Assembly: GCA_951394045.1 (NCBI GenBank)
Contig: OX595986.1
Coordinates: forward strand, 1,836,001 to 1,900,000
Length of the DNA: 64,000 nucleotides
Direction of reading: 5' to 3'
Source: Nitzschia sp. DOCU1
Lineage: Eukaryota > Bacillariophyta > Bacillariophyceae > Bacillariales > Bacillariaceae
A program made the translations under genes and the position numbers. Below the pieces are notes generated by a model. The model saw only the letters and a program-made list of their open reading frames with translations, was not told the DNA's origin and made no database searches. This document shows, piece after piece, positions 44,674 through 54,939 of the stretch (within the stretch, counting starts at the first letter, position 1; each line of letters starts with the position of its first letter).

Positions 44674-45422
44674 TAGACGGCAAGACAAGGTCCTTGTCGT
44701 CTGGACAAATTTTCAGCGGGAATTCTGCTACCTCGATGAATTCCGTGCTCTTCTGCTGGCTCGTACGATGATGATGCGATCTGTTGGGCTACCCATCTCA
44801 ATACCCAACCCTATTCAATGCAGCTTCAAACAATCTAAACCCTCCTCTAGAAAACAATCGTGCTGATCTATTGCTTGGTGTAGGTATTCCCTTCTGTAGT
44901 TTTTTGGATTGCTCCGGAAAAATGATCGAACCACTGTAGGTACAGGTATTCGTACGGAAGGAGGTACCGGTAGTTGCACGTGATACCCCACAGTGGTAGG
45001 CAATGGACTAGTAGCAGCACAGGCCCCACCGAATATTCAAAGCTAATCTTCAAGACGTGGACTGGCAAGACAACGGAAAGCATGTAGTTTATTGAGCCAT
45101 CACAGGAACCAGGTAGGATGAACGGAGTTGCCTACTTTGCGCTATGCTACAGCACTTCGTCGATGGGTAGTGACTCCAAGAGCAATGGACGAGTAGCAAC
45201 AGAAAGCCCCACCGAGTATGCAAAACTAATTTAAGACGATGGCTGGCAAGGAAATGGAAAGCATGCCGATTATCGAGCCACTGCAGGTACTAGGAACGTA
45301 CTGTACGCTAAACTACAGCACTTCGTAGATTGGTATCGTCCCTGGTAGCTACTGGCTAGCTCCTACCTTGTACAGTACAGTGAAAATTCAAGTCATTGAC
45401 TGGCAGGAAAAGTACTTAGTTG
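44674..45422. other. Intergenic with diverged tandem repeat
   Basis: A 749-bp gap between convergent genes. It holds a degenerate direct repeat, listed separately, and no supported gene. Confidence 0.6.
45002..45339. repeat. Diverged direct repeat, two units about 182 bp apart
   Basis: Units 45002-45170 and 45184-45339 share blocks in the same order: AATGGAC(T/G)AGTAGCA, GCCCCACCGA, TGGCAAG, GGAAAGCATG and CTACAGCACTTCGT. Rough identity is 70-75% with small gaps. A partial third copy may begin near 45380. It looks like an old tandem duplication without coding content. Confidence 0.75.
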
Positions 45423-47297
45423 CTATTTGAATCTATCCATGGCTGCCTTGGCCATGAGTTCCCGTTTGTGATTTTGCACGCACTCCGAGCTACAATAGTT
45501 GTAGTCCAATCGTTTGAACATTTGAAGCCGCTTGCGGCCTTTGACCTCCGTTTGACAGAAATCACATACGTTATCGGCCCGCACCGCCTTTGGCGGAAGA
45601 GCATCCCGTATCCGTTTCGCCTCTTCGGCCTGTTGCTCTTGGAGTTCCTGTTCTTGGCGACGTTTTTCCAGTTCCTCGGCTGCCGCTTGGTCTTTGGCTT
45701 TCTTTTCTTTTTGTTTGGCCTTTTTGCGCCGCTTTTTTTCGGCTTCCTTTTCCTTCTTGGCATTAATATCCTCATCGGTCAACGGCGGTCCTACCTTAGC
45801 TTCATCCCAATCGCAATAGGTTTCTCCGAGAATTGCCCGAGCTTTGCGAAAGGCTTCTCGCGTCTTGTCGTGCAACGCTAAAAAATAGGGTACTCGTAGT
45901 CGAGCATCCACCTGGGTAGGATCCGCATGACCTTGTATCAACAAGGTGGATACACATGCGGCGGCTGTTACGGGATCCACGTTTGCAGTGGACTCGGCTG
46001 CAAAATGCAGTGGTGTCATGAAATCATACCCGGCTTGCTGGTCTATTAATAGACTGTCCGGATTCTCCCGAAGAAGATCAAGCAGCAACGAAAGATTACC
46101 ATCCTTGGCTGCTTCATGGAGCTTTGTGAGGGGAACAATCTCAGGTTCTACTACTGCCTCTTCTTCCTTGATTTCTTTCACAGGAGGCAGGGGTCTGGAC
46201 ACGGGTTCATCGTCGAGCAGTGCTGGTTCCTGGTCCACTCCCCTCCCGGCAAATGCCGAGGGTTCTCCTACAAAAACAGTCATCATGGCTCCATGTACAA
46301 TACAAGCCGCTTCAAAGGTCGGCCGACCCACATCAAAGGGTATACTCCGAAGTCGAGGGTCATTTCGTGGCAAAATCGTTTCCAGTTCAAACAGCGTCGA
46401 TCGCATCGTCTTGGGGCACGACACCAGAATCAGCCCAGCTTGCTGAATGCATGCATTGTTCCATTCTTGCAGGACAGCATGTATATCTTCCTTTAAACTT
46501 TGTTCCCCCGCTCTTCGTAGTTGCGATCCCATGGATTTGGGTCGTCGTTTTCCATCTTGCGACGATTGTGCCTTACCCTGACCCTTTCTTACTGTATATC
46601 GTTGGGATGATGTATGTTTGACGCAGTCGGCTCCTACAAAGGCGGCTGCCGCAAAACGACCAGATCGAAGCAGCAAGACAACGACTGGCTTTTTGTGTGA
46701 AGGTCCAATCTGGGACGCCAAGTCACAAAAGGCCTGACCTTTGCTCCACATGGAAGGTTCTTGTTGCTGTGGACGCGACAACAAGGCCACTGGCAGGTGC
46801 AACGCTGTGCTTTCGTCCAATGGAAGAGACATTCGATTCAAGTTCATGGAGTGGTGTTTGATTTCTTGCTCTCGTTGTCGCTGCTTTTGATCCTTGGGTT
46901 TTGGTTTTGCCTTTGGCTGGATGGGCAGCGATGGTGGAGGTGCGTCCTCCTTCCGGGAGGGATCATCGGATGCTGCTGCTATCGGAGTCTCCTCAGCATC
47001 ACCCCCAGGAGAGGAAGCCTTTGCTTCACCTCCACCATCCTCTACAGACGACGAGGAAGATTCAGAATCCGATCCAGCCCCCTCATCACCGGACTCCTTT
47101 TCGTCATCTGACTGGTCAAAAAACTCAAACGTGGATGATGATGGTTTGTGGGCCACCGCCACTGGCTCATTCAGTGACGATGGCAATGCACTTTTCTCGG
47201 CCTTGGCGCAGGCATGAACCAAAACATCAAAACACTCTTTTGTGTACAAGTGGAGCGTTTCCAAGCTCGTCTTTTCCTGTCGTATCGTCGTCGTCAT
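45423..47297 (-). CDS. VMS1: Vms1/ANKZF1-type peptidyl-tRNA hydrolase
   Basis: A single exon of 624 residues. The chosen start MTTTIRQEKT follows GACC; the upstream open frame is unlikely to be coding. The acidic disordered residues 50-125 precede a basic stretch. The VLRF1 release-factor-like domain, about 203-345, reads KPVVVLLLRSGRFAAAAFVG. Its catalytic loop RKGQGKAQSSQDG (Gln244 aligns with the active Gln of yeast Vms1 and human ANKZF1) is followed by GSQLRRAGE. Ankyrin repeats lie at about 390-475, a Lys/Glu coiled coil at 510-570, and a C-terminal CDFCQ...CSSEC zinc cluster (C578, C581, C602, C606). The enzyme cleaves nascent chains from tRNA on stalled 60S ribosomes. The usual N-terminal C2H2 zinc finger is not visible. 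Confidence 0.88.
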   Translation of the reverse strand: MTTTIRQEKTSLETLHLYTKECFDVLVHACAKAEKSALPSSLNEPVAVAHKPSSSTFEFFDQSDDEKESGDEGAGSDSESSSSSVEDGGGEAKASSPGGDAEETPIAAASDDPSRKEDAPPPSLPIQPKAKPKPKDQKQRQREQEIKHHSMNLNRMSLPLDESTALHLPVALLSRPQQQEPSMWSKGQAFCDLASQIGPSHKKPVVVLLLRSGRFAAAAFVGADCVKHTSSQRYTVRKGQGKAQSSQDGKRRPKSMGSQLRRAGEQSLKEDIHAVLQEWNNACIQQAGLILVSCPKTMRSTLFELETILPRNDPRLRSIPFDVGRPTFEAACIVHGAMMTVFVGEPSAFAGRGVDQEPALLDDEPVSRPLPPVKEIKEEEAVVEPEIVPLTKLHEAAKDGNLSLLLDLLRENPDSLLIDQQAGYDFMTPLHFAAESTANVDPVTAAACVSTLLIQGHADPTQVDARLRVPYFLALHDKTREAFRKARAILGETYCDWDEAKVGPPLTDEDINAKKEKEAEKKRRKKAKQKEKKAKDQAAAEELEKRRQEQELQEQQAEEAKRIRDALPPKAVRADNVCDFCQTEVKGRKRLQMFKRLDYNYCSSECVQNHKRELMAKAAMDRFK

Positions 47298-47714
47298 GGT
47301 CAAATGTAGTCTGGGTATACTGATGCGAATGTCGACCATGCACTTGGATTTTGTGTGCGTTTTGAAAAGGGTGAAAAAAAAAGGCGCCAGTCGTTTCGCC
47401 AGCGAGACGTTCGTCAGCCGTTTGTGTCGAATCAGTCGTATTCTCCCAGTCGTGCGTCTCTGTTTTGTCCGTCTGCCATCAGGAAACTCGACTAACTGGA
47501 GCCTTTCTTCACCCGCCCCCACCACGCCTTCCTTTTTTCTTGCAGCGGGACCGCGAACTAACCAACCCCGAGAGACAATGGAAATGTCGAAGTCGGCACC
47601 TTTCCATATCATTTCTACAACACAACACGATCCAGAAAACGACGACTTGTGACTACTCGTGTCAGCTAACAACCCCCCTTGTTCGTCGTGCTTTATTGAG
47701 TAGTTCTCCTGACA
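47298..47714. promoter_or_regulatory. Divergent upstream region
   Basis: A 417-bp gap between the divergent Vms1-like and Tul1-like genes. Both promoters are presumably here; no distinct motif was recognised. Confidence 0.4.
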
Positions 47715-50700
47715 ATGCTCGCTGCCGGCACCGAGGCCGATCCCTGGGCCGCCCAAGATGGCAACCTTAACCTTAACACGTTACAGCAACGCGAACAACG
47801 GCAGCGGTCGATACGATTCCTCATGATGTTCTTGCTCATGCTCACCTTGATGGACGGAGAAGAAGCACAACGTAGACGAGGTCCGGATAATTTCAATTTG
47901 CGCAGCAAACGCAAGGGACCCAGGGATGGCCCATTGGAACACAACCTGTACATGGCACGCCGACGTCAAGATGACAAACTGGAGCGTCTACTCTCACAGC
48001 ATCCGCGGTATAAAAATCTATTGGAGAAAAACAAGGGAAAAGATTATGATAAAGAAGTACGGCTGTGGGCAGAACAGCAGCCAGAACTTCAAAAAGACGA
48101 GTTTACGCAAGGACTACTATTAGCTGATCAGCCGGTCCAGCAACAGTCACAGTCGCAGGATGGACTCCCAAATAACAAAGATCCAGTGGAAGAGGCCAAA
48201 GTCTTGCATTATCCATGGAACGTCACTGGATTTTATAGAGGGGAGTGGTCAAGGAATGTCACCGGTACTAGTAGCAGTGAGACTACTACAGACGCCGCCG
48301 CCACCACCAAGGACAACACTGCAGAATCCGCGTCCACGGCACGAAGAATACCCAAACGACGGGCTGTCCAAGCGCTAGAGATTGAGCCACAAATGATCCA
48401 GCGCCTACGCGATCGTGGGGATTCTGTAGGAGTCTTGCTCTTGCCAGACGACTTGCAGCTCAACATTTCCAATAGCAGTAGTAACGGCGCCTTGGGAGTG
48501 GGCGGCGACGGGGACGAGGCATCGACCAACAAACGGCTGGTGTCACATCAACCCACCTTTTTACGAGGTGCCACATTGGTGACAGAAGAAGATTCTTCTA
48601 TCAAAACCAATCAAGTCACTCTTACCAAAACATCGGGTCGAGCCGCATTTCAATTATATTCTCGTTCCGTTCCGGCCATCAAAGAGATTAGTATTGTGGA
48701 TGGATTTGTCAAACTATATGACTCGAATACAATGGGATATTCAACCAGACGAGATATATTATTGAGAGTGACGGGTGTCGTCATTCATTCGCTGGGAGTG
48801 GTGTCCTTGGTGTCGAGTCCGTCTCCGGCACGAGCAGCCTTTGTTGTTTTGGGTGAGGATGATGAAACTCAACAAGCAAAATCTCAGCGGCGGCGGCGTC
48901 TGCAACAAGCCTTGGAGAACACGAATAATAATCCGACAGCAACAGAACAGCTTTCCATTGAGCAAATCAGAGAGGATGCATTATCGTTGTATCCACCAGG
49001 AGAACTGTCGCCGGATGGTCCCACCGATCCGAATTACAACTCTGCCATTTTGTCGCTAGACACGGGATCGGACGAGAATAGAGATCTTGTTGTTGTGCAA
49101 AACCGAAGGCTCGCTGCCACCGCTGTTGCTAATGTGACGTTGGTTGGTAATAGTACGGTCGAGGCAGAAGCGAAATCCAATGTTGTTTTCCCCTTTCCGT
49201 TTGTCATGGATGATAAGACCCAATCCATTGGTCGCACGCGCACACCTGCGGCACGATCCATGCCACCGAGGGAGCAGTTACTGGAGGCCAATGCGGGTAG
49301 TTGTGAATTTGAAATGAATCTTTTGATTCGGGAGGAGCAGTGGACCGTTGGGCAGTGGCGTGCGCTACTGGCTCGTCATGTCAAGGAAGCTGCCAAATTA
49401 GATCCCAGTGCTCAAGAGACACAAGAGGAGGAAACCTCAAAGGAGAAGACCAAGACATCCAAGAAGAGTAGTCGAAGTGCTACCAGTCGCCGACTGCCTC
49501 AAGATCAAGCATTGGTTATGACTTTGAATGGGACTATCATCTCGAGCAATTGTGATTTCCGGGCAGAGATAAACGCAACGGCGGTTCGAACTGATTGGGA
49601 ACATACAACCGGAAAAGCTATCAACTACTCCTTTTATATGATGCTGACATGTTTGACCCAGATTGTCTTGCTTCTGAGACAGCTGTTGCACAGTCAGTCG
49701 CAATCCGCGGCGACCCGAGTGTCCTTGCTATGCATCGGCTGGCAAACTGTACTGGATGCTCTGCTTTGTTTGGTTCACATATATCTGAGTCTGGCAATGC
49801 AGCCTCTGTTCACGGCCTTTGCTAGTGTGGCCTTTTTCAAACTTCTCATTTTCTGTGTCATTGAAATGAAGGTAAATTCAACCCACGAAGTCCGCCCTCC
49901 TTGCATTTGATTCTTGATCGTCATTTCTCACCATCCTCTCTTTCAGTACATGGCCATTATCATTCAAGCCCGAAATTCGACCAATGGAGGCAATACACTT
50001 GACCTACTGAGACGGCAAATTGCTATGCTACATCTACGATTCTACGTGGCATTGTTGGGATCGTTCATAGCATTCTTTTACGCGTGGGAGTCATACCGGA
50101 CATTGTACATGCTGCTGCTGTATTCCTTCTGGGTGCCTCAGATCGTCTACAATGTTGTCACTGAGGCCAAACGTCCGCTACATCATTACTACGTCTATGG
50201 CATGAGCCTTACACGGCTGGTCGCTCCACTGTACATTTTCGCCGTAAAGAACAATTTCTTGAAAGAAGTCTACCCCGATAGTCCCACGAGCTATTTCATG
50301 TGTGAGATGCTCGTTTTGTGGGTGGGCATCCAAACCGCTGTCCTGGAAGCCCAAGGACGCTACGGAGCCAGGTTCATGATCCCAGCCCGATTCTTGCCTC
50401 CGAAATTCGACTACAATCGACCAATTCCGCCTTCGCTGCTGCCTCAAGACGCACCAGAAGACGAAGCTCCCTCCGTTTCACTTCACAAGGACCGCGCCCA
50501 ACCCGAGATGAGCGCAACGTTGATCACTCGAGAATCTTCCAGCCCACGCCGAGGCGCTCGAAACCGCATGAAAGGCAGCCGTGTGGCAGAGACCACTGCC
50601 ATGACGACAGAAACCATCAGCAGCACATCTGCGCCCAGACCACTTCCCAGCTTTGACTGCGTCATCTGCTACAACGAAATTGACATTAGAAATCGAACAG

Positions 50701-50810
50701 GGTACATGCTTGCTCCTTGCGACCACTTGTTCCATAAAGATTGTTTGGTTCAATGGATGGAAGTCAAGATGGAATGTCCTATTTGCCGGAAGGATTTGCC
50801 GGCGTTGTGA
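47715..50810 (+). CDS. Tul1-like multi-pass RING-H2 E3 ubiquitin ligase
   Basis: Two exons, 47715-49871 and 49947-50810, give 1006 residues; the 75-bp intron joins EMK to YMAIIIQARN. A hydrophobic N-terminal segment (IRFLMMFLLMLTLMDG) acts as a signal or anchor. About 580 mostly polar residues with several N-x-S/T sites follow, predicted luminal. Then come seven or so helices (INYSFYMMLTCLTQIVLLL to FYVALLGSFIAFFYAW). A cytosolic C-terminal RING-H2 domain reads CVICYNEIDIRN...APCDHLFHKDC...CPICRKDLP. This order matches yeast Tul1 and plant FLY1/FLY2, E3 ligases of Golgi/endosomal membranes (Dsc complex) that degrade or sort membrane proteins. All eight zinc ligands are present. Confidence 0.87.
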
Positions 50811-50971
50811 TAGGAGGGGGTGGAATTTAATCTTTGGGTTACGAGTAAGAGCGTTACCTAACTTGGTTTTGGGAGCAACTGTTGCTCGTCATAGCCTTAA
50901 AAAGCTTTTATTCCGCGAATTCCAAGATATCTAAGGGTATAGTTGTTCATCCAGTAGAAACGACCTTAACC

Positions 50972-51065
50972 CGTGTGCATCTCCGAAGAGGGAAGTGCCG
51001 TCCCATATGACCCCCGTCTTGGATAGATGTCAAATCTATACTAAATAGCTGATTATCTGTTGAAG
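50972..51065 (+). repeat. Inverted copy of the formamidase gene 3' end
   Basis: This segment matches the reverse complement of 36243-36336 at 93 of 94 positions by eye. The plus strand here still reads the formamidase tail (E-G-S-A-V-P-Y-D-P-R-L-G, then stop), with one Gly-to-Ser change. The minus strand supplies the last three codons and the stop of the gene at 51053-52882. Confidence 0.92.
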
Positions 51066-52882
51066 AGGTTATTGAACTTTCCGCCTAGTTTGTCCATGGC
51101 TTGATCCACTTTGGCACCGACCATGTCTCCGACTTGGTCTCCCATAACGCTACCAACCGCGTTTCCAACCACATCGTCCACTTGCTCTGTCAAATCTGAC
51201 AATTTCAGATTGGAGAATTTTTCCATGGCCGACTTCAACAATGCAATAATTGCCAGCACCAGTCGTTTGATTTGGCTTGCGAATTGCTTCATGAGTTCAC
51301 CGACAGTGACAAGTCGGCACATCTCCTGTATTTTGGTGACAGCCGACTCTAAATCCCAGACTCCCAAAAACGAGCCGATGGTACCATCGCAGTTTGTCGC
51401 AAAGTCCCGGACAGTAACAAGCATATCACTGCAAATTTCTGTTTTAGTCGAGACGGAAGAAAAGCTAGAGACCCCTGATTTGCACGCGGAAAAGATATCT
51501 GATCCTTCAATGGCCTCTCGACAAGTCTCCAAATCAGCAATATCACGTTCTACATCCACAGGTTGTGGATCCTTTTCATCTTTTCCTCCTTCATGTAGAT
51601 CAAAGCCTTCCGTGATGATATCGGGAAGATTGCGGAAACCTTCACTCACTCGATCAACCATTTTTGTCACGTTGGACGTACATTCCACAATCAAGTCGTC
51701 CATCCCCTTGGCCAGAGCAATGGCTTCTGGGATGTCATCGCCCTTTCCCAACTCTCGGACAGTCTGAAATGTTTTCCGATTTATAGTTCCTACCGACTGC
51801 AATTGTCCTAAAACTGACTGACTTTTCACCAACAACGATCGGCTCTTGTCATGAGCATCCAACACCAAGGTTTTGGCCTGCACAACTTGCTGCACGCAAT
51901 CCGCCATGCAATCCTTGGCAAAGGCCAGTGCTGCCCACAGCGTGCTAATCCGGTCTGACGTGGCCTTGAACAAATCAATCAAGATTTGAATAATCTTCTT
52001 GGCTCCTTCCGCAAAGGCTCTCATGGCTTCGGAAAGTCGAATGCACTTGAGTATATCTTTGACTTTTGCAGCGAGTGACATGACATTCAAGGTGGCAAAA
52101 TCATTGGTAATGTCTCGCACCGAAGTAGAAAAACCATGAATGGAGGTAAACATGGCACGAGACGTCTGTGCCTTGGCAGAAAGTTGCTCGAACGCTTGCA
52201 GTCCAATTTGAAAGGCTGTTGCAATATTGAGCTTGGACATGGCGTCAATGCAAGCCTTGACGTCGTCAATATCCTTGTCGAGACTCTTCATGGTTTGCAT
52301 TTCGTTGTCATCGTCATTGCCACCGGCTTGGTCCGCGTAGTCGTCAATCCATTTTTCCAAACTATCTGGCAAGTCATCCATGGCGTCTTCCATGATATCA
52401 ATCATTTGCACTGACTTGTCAATGCACCCTAGCGCAATCACATCCATATCCTTGGCAATTTCTAACGCTTGTTTCAACTTGGCTCCATCTGTCAAGTCTT
52501 TAATGGTTTCCAAAGCAGATGCGTCCATAGCAGTACCCATCATTCCCTTGAGTGTACTTTGAATGTCACTTGCAAAGTCTACCATTTGTTGACTCTTGGC
52601 TTGTGTCGTTTCGCACAATTCCATCGTTTCTGTGGCAACGGTCTGACATTGCGATCCTCGTTGTTGAATGGTTGCCACCGCAGGACCCAAATCGACGTTC
52701 GAAGTCAGTGCGGCAAAAGTCGACGCGGCATCACCCTTGAGAGCACTCGACATGAGATTTCCCAGCACGTTGTTGTTCTTGTCACCGTCTCCTCCTTGAA
52801 CGGACTCGACCAATTCTTGGACATCTTCGAGGCGCTCCTTGGCGCGATTGGCCATTTTCTTCAACCAACGACCACGAGCCAT
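51053..52882 (-). CDS. Two-repeat all-helical protein of unknown function
   Basis: A single exon of 609 residues starting MARGRWLKKMANRAKERL. It is almost entirely helical. Two homologous halves can be seen: about 60-310 (ALEIAKDMDVIALGCIDKSV, DKDIDDVKACIDAMSKLNIA, AEGAKKIIQILIDLFK) and about 330-560 (AIALAKGMDDLIVECTSNVT, ERDIADLETCREAIEGSDIF, ASQIKRLVLAIIALLK). Each half ends in a hydrophobic helix that may dip into membrane. No catalytic motif is visible and I do not recognise a named family. The last three codons (F-N-R) and stop lie inside the inverted copy of the formamidase tail, so the C-terminus was probably reset by that insertion. Confidence 0.78.
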   Translation of the reverse strand: MARGRWLKKMANRAKERLEDVQELVESVQGGDGDKNNNVLGNLMSSALKGDAASTFAALTSNVDLGPAVATIQQRGSQCQTVATETMELCETTQAKSQQMVDFASDIQSTLKGMMGTAMDASALETIKDLTDGAKLKQALEIAKDMDVIALGCIDKSVQMIDIMEDAMDDLPDSLEKWIDDYADQAGGNDDDNEMQTMKSLDKDIDDVKACIDAMSKLNIATAFQIGLQAFEQLSAKAQTSRAMFTSIHGFSTSVRDITNDFATLNVMSLAAKVKDILKCIRLSEAMRAFAEGAKKIIQILIDLFKATSDRISTLWAALAFAKDCMADCVQQVVQAKTLVLDAHDKSRSLLVKSQSVLGQLQSVGTINRKTFQTVRELGKGDDIPEAIALAKGMDDLIVECTSNVTKMVDRVSEGFRNLPDIITEGFDLHEGGKDEKDPQPVDVERDIADLETCREAIEGSDIFSACKSGVSSFSSVSTKTEICSDMLVTVRDFATNCDGTIGSFLGVWDLESAVTKIQEMCRLVTVGELMKQFASQIKRLVLAIIALLKSAMEKFSNLKLSDLTEQVDDVVGNAVGSVMGDQVGDMVGAKVDQAMDKLGGKFNNLFNR

Positions 52883-53272
52883 TTTTCACAACCAAACTAC
52901 TGCTGCTGCTGCTATAAGGGAAGTGGGTCGATCGATTTTCAACGTTTCTGTCTTCGTTGTTCAATGTGGAATAGATCGGAACTACGAGAACCGGTCTTAC
53001 CAGTTGCCGGTAGTTTTTATCTGGCAGCGGCAGCGGCGGCAAGTCTTGCTGTTCCTTCTCTCGGTTCGATATTTTTGGCGATTGATGATTGGTTCGAACG
53101 TGTCGTAACTATTCTGCGTGCGTGGCGTGTGTGCGTTGCAGGTCGTCGGAATCGATTTTGGATACTTGCGATGCGATATCCAATGCCAGTTTTGGTGTCA
53201 ACATAGCACAATCTTGCCTCCCTCACCGAAAACCAAGACGTAAATCGATATATCGGAATCTATCTCGTCTCC
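52883..53272. promoter_or_regulatory. Divergent upstream region
   Basis: A 390-bp gap between divergent starts, with CTG/GCAGCGG-rich short runs at 52902-52913 and 53025-53040. Promoter roles are inferred from position. Confidence 0.4.
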
Positions 53273-54679
53273 ATGAGTTCGATGAGTATTCGAGCGGCAT
53301 TCGCAGCGGGGCTTTTAATAGCTACTGGCAGAGTCTTGGGATTTGTGGTGGAACGACCAGCCCAGCGGTCACTTTTATTGGATCGACGACTACCAGCGAC
53401 AACAACGACGACGACGACCCGTTTATTTATCAAGCCCCAAAAAGGATCTGTCGTCGAAATCGACTGTACTCTGCTCCCCGAAGGTGATTTCGTTCCCGAA
53501 CCTCTCTTTGACGGCATTGTCATGGATCCGTCCGATTCACCCAAACGGCTCGTGTTTGCCCTCGGCGAAGGAAATTATCTACCGGGCTTGCATGATTTAA
53601 TCATGGACATCCAAATTGGATCCCAAGTTCAAAATGTCAGTCTAGATGCGGGTTGGGGAGACTGGAATCCAGCCTTGAACGTTTCCATTTCCTTTGAAAG
53701 TATCAAGGGTTCAGGATTGGATCCTTCGCAAATTAAAGTGGGGACCGAATTGCTCATGGCCAATGGATTTGTGGCACTCGTCACACACACTGACAGCGAA
53801 TCTTTTGTGGTCGATGCCAATCCTCCATTGGCGGGTGCCTCGTATCTGGCAAACGTCAAGCTACTGTCGGTACACCCAGGTCCATTGGAATTTTTGTACG
53901 CCCCCAACGCCAACGCGGACTCCAAATATCAAGTGGCGACGGTGGCATTAGGTACGCTTACTAGGTACCATTTTTGCATGGATTGCCGTCCTGCACTCGT
54001 TTTCTAACCACGTGGTGTGTGACTCAAAAGGTTGCTTTTGGGGAGCGGAACTGGCGTATATGCGCGAGCCGGGGGTGGTAGGCACCAAAGGTCTGTCGTT
54101 GTCGTTGTTGGGGAAGGAAACGGATGATCGCGTTGGTTGACGCAAATGCAATATTCGCTCACGCTCTGTTTTTCTTCCATTATTCCATCGCGATCAACGT
54201 TTCAGTGGGTTATACACAAGGCAGCAAAGAGGATCCAACGTACGAGGAAGTGTGCTCTGGCAGCACGGGTCATACGGAGGCCACCATGATCATTTACGAT
54301 CCTTCCATTGTTTCGTACGACCGACTGGTGCATCTGGCAATGGACCGTCTTGGAGAGAGCAAATATCTTGTCAACCAAGTGGGAAATGACATGTGAGTAG
54401 TGCGTGTTGTCATATTTGTTGTCGGCGGGTGATGCTCTGACAGGAATCGTTTTATGACGTCGCAGAGGAACCCAGTATCGACATGGCGTTTACTATCACA
54501 ACGACGAACAAAAGGAAATCGCGACGAAAATCATCCAGTCCTTTGGCGAGGACTGTGTCACCGAGGTGTTGCCAGCTAAAATCTTTTATGATGCAGAGCC
54601 ATACCATATGCAGTACCTGTTGAAAGGTGGCCAATCGGCTCGGAAAGGGGATACGAGTACAATTCGTTGCTATGGATAG
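53273..54679 (+). CDS. MSRA: SlyD-like FKBP fused to methionine-S-sulfoxide reductase, probably plastid
   Basis: Four exons (53273-53951, 54031-54090, 54206-54392, 54466-54679) encode 379 residues; the introns are 79, 115 and 73 bp. The N-terminus (IRAAFAAGLLIATGRVLG before FVVERP) looks like a signal peptide followed by a Phe-led plastid transit peptide. Residues 55-210 form a SlyD-type peptidyl-prolyl isomerase: GSVVEIDCTLLPEG, FALGEGNYLPGLHDLIMDIQ, an insert-in-flap part, then FVVDANPPLAGASYLANV. The MsrA domain starts at ALGCFWGAELAYMREPG, with catalytic Cys228, then VGYTQGSKEDPTYEEVCSG, TGHTEA and NDIGTQYRHGVYY. MsrA reduces methionine-S-sulfoxide in oxidised proteins. A nearby Cys (EEVCSG) and a C-terminal Cys (TIRCYG) may act in recycling. 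Confidence 0.88.
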
Positions 54680-54939
54680 ATGCGATACTAGTCGTTGGCT
54701 TTAGGGGTAGAGATTCGAGCAGACTCGGCGATTTGTGAAAACACAAACATGTTCGATTAAGCGCGATAGGCGTCGACAAAGGAGTGCCGCGGAGTCTCGA
54801 TGTGTTCCCCGGACCCACGCCGGCCTTGATGCTGATCCAACGTCAAACTTCTACATGCTTCTCAAAGACAAGGATTACTTCTATTAGACGTCTCTTGCTT
54901 CTAAGTAACTATTGACGTGCTAACTATGATACTTACAAC

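Noticed and set aside
47298..47756. N-terminal extension of the Vms1-like frame
   Set aside because: It overlaps the start of the divergent Tul1-like gene and has no family similarity; the ATG at 47297 fits better.
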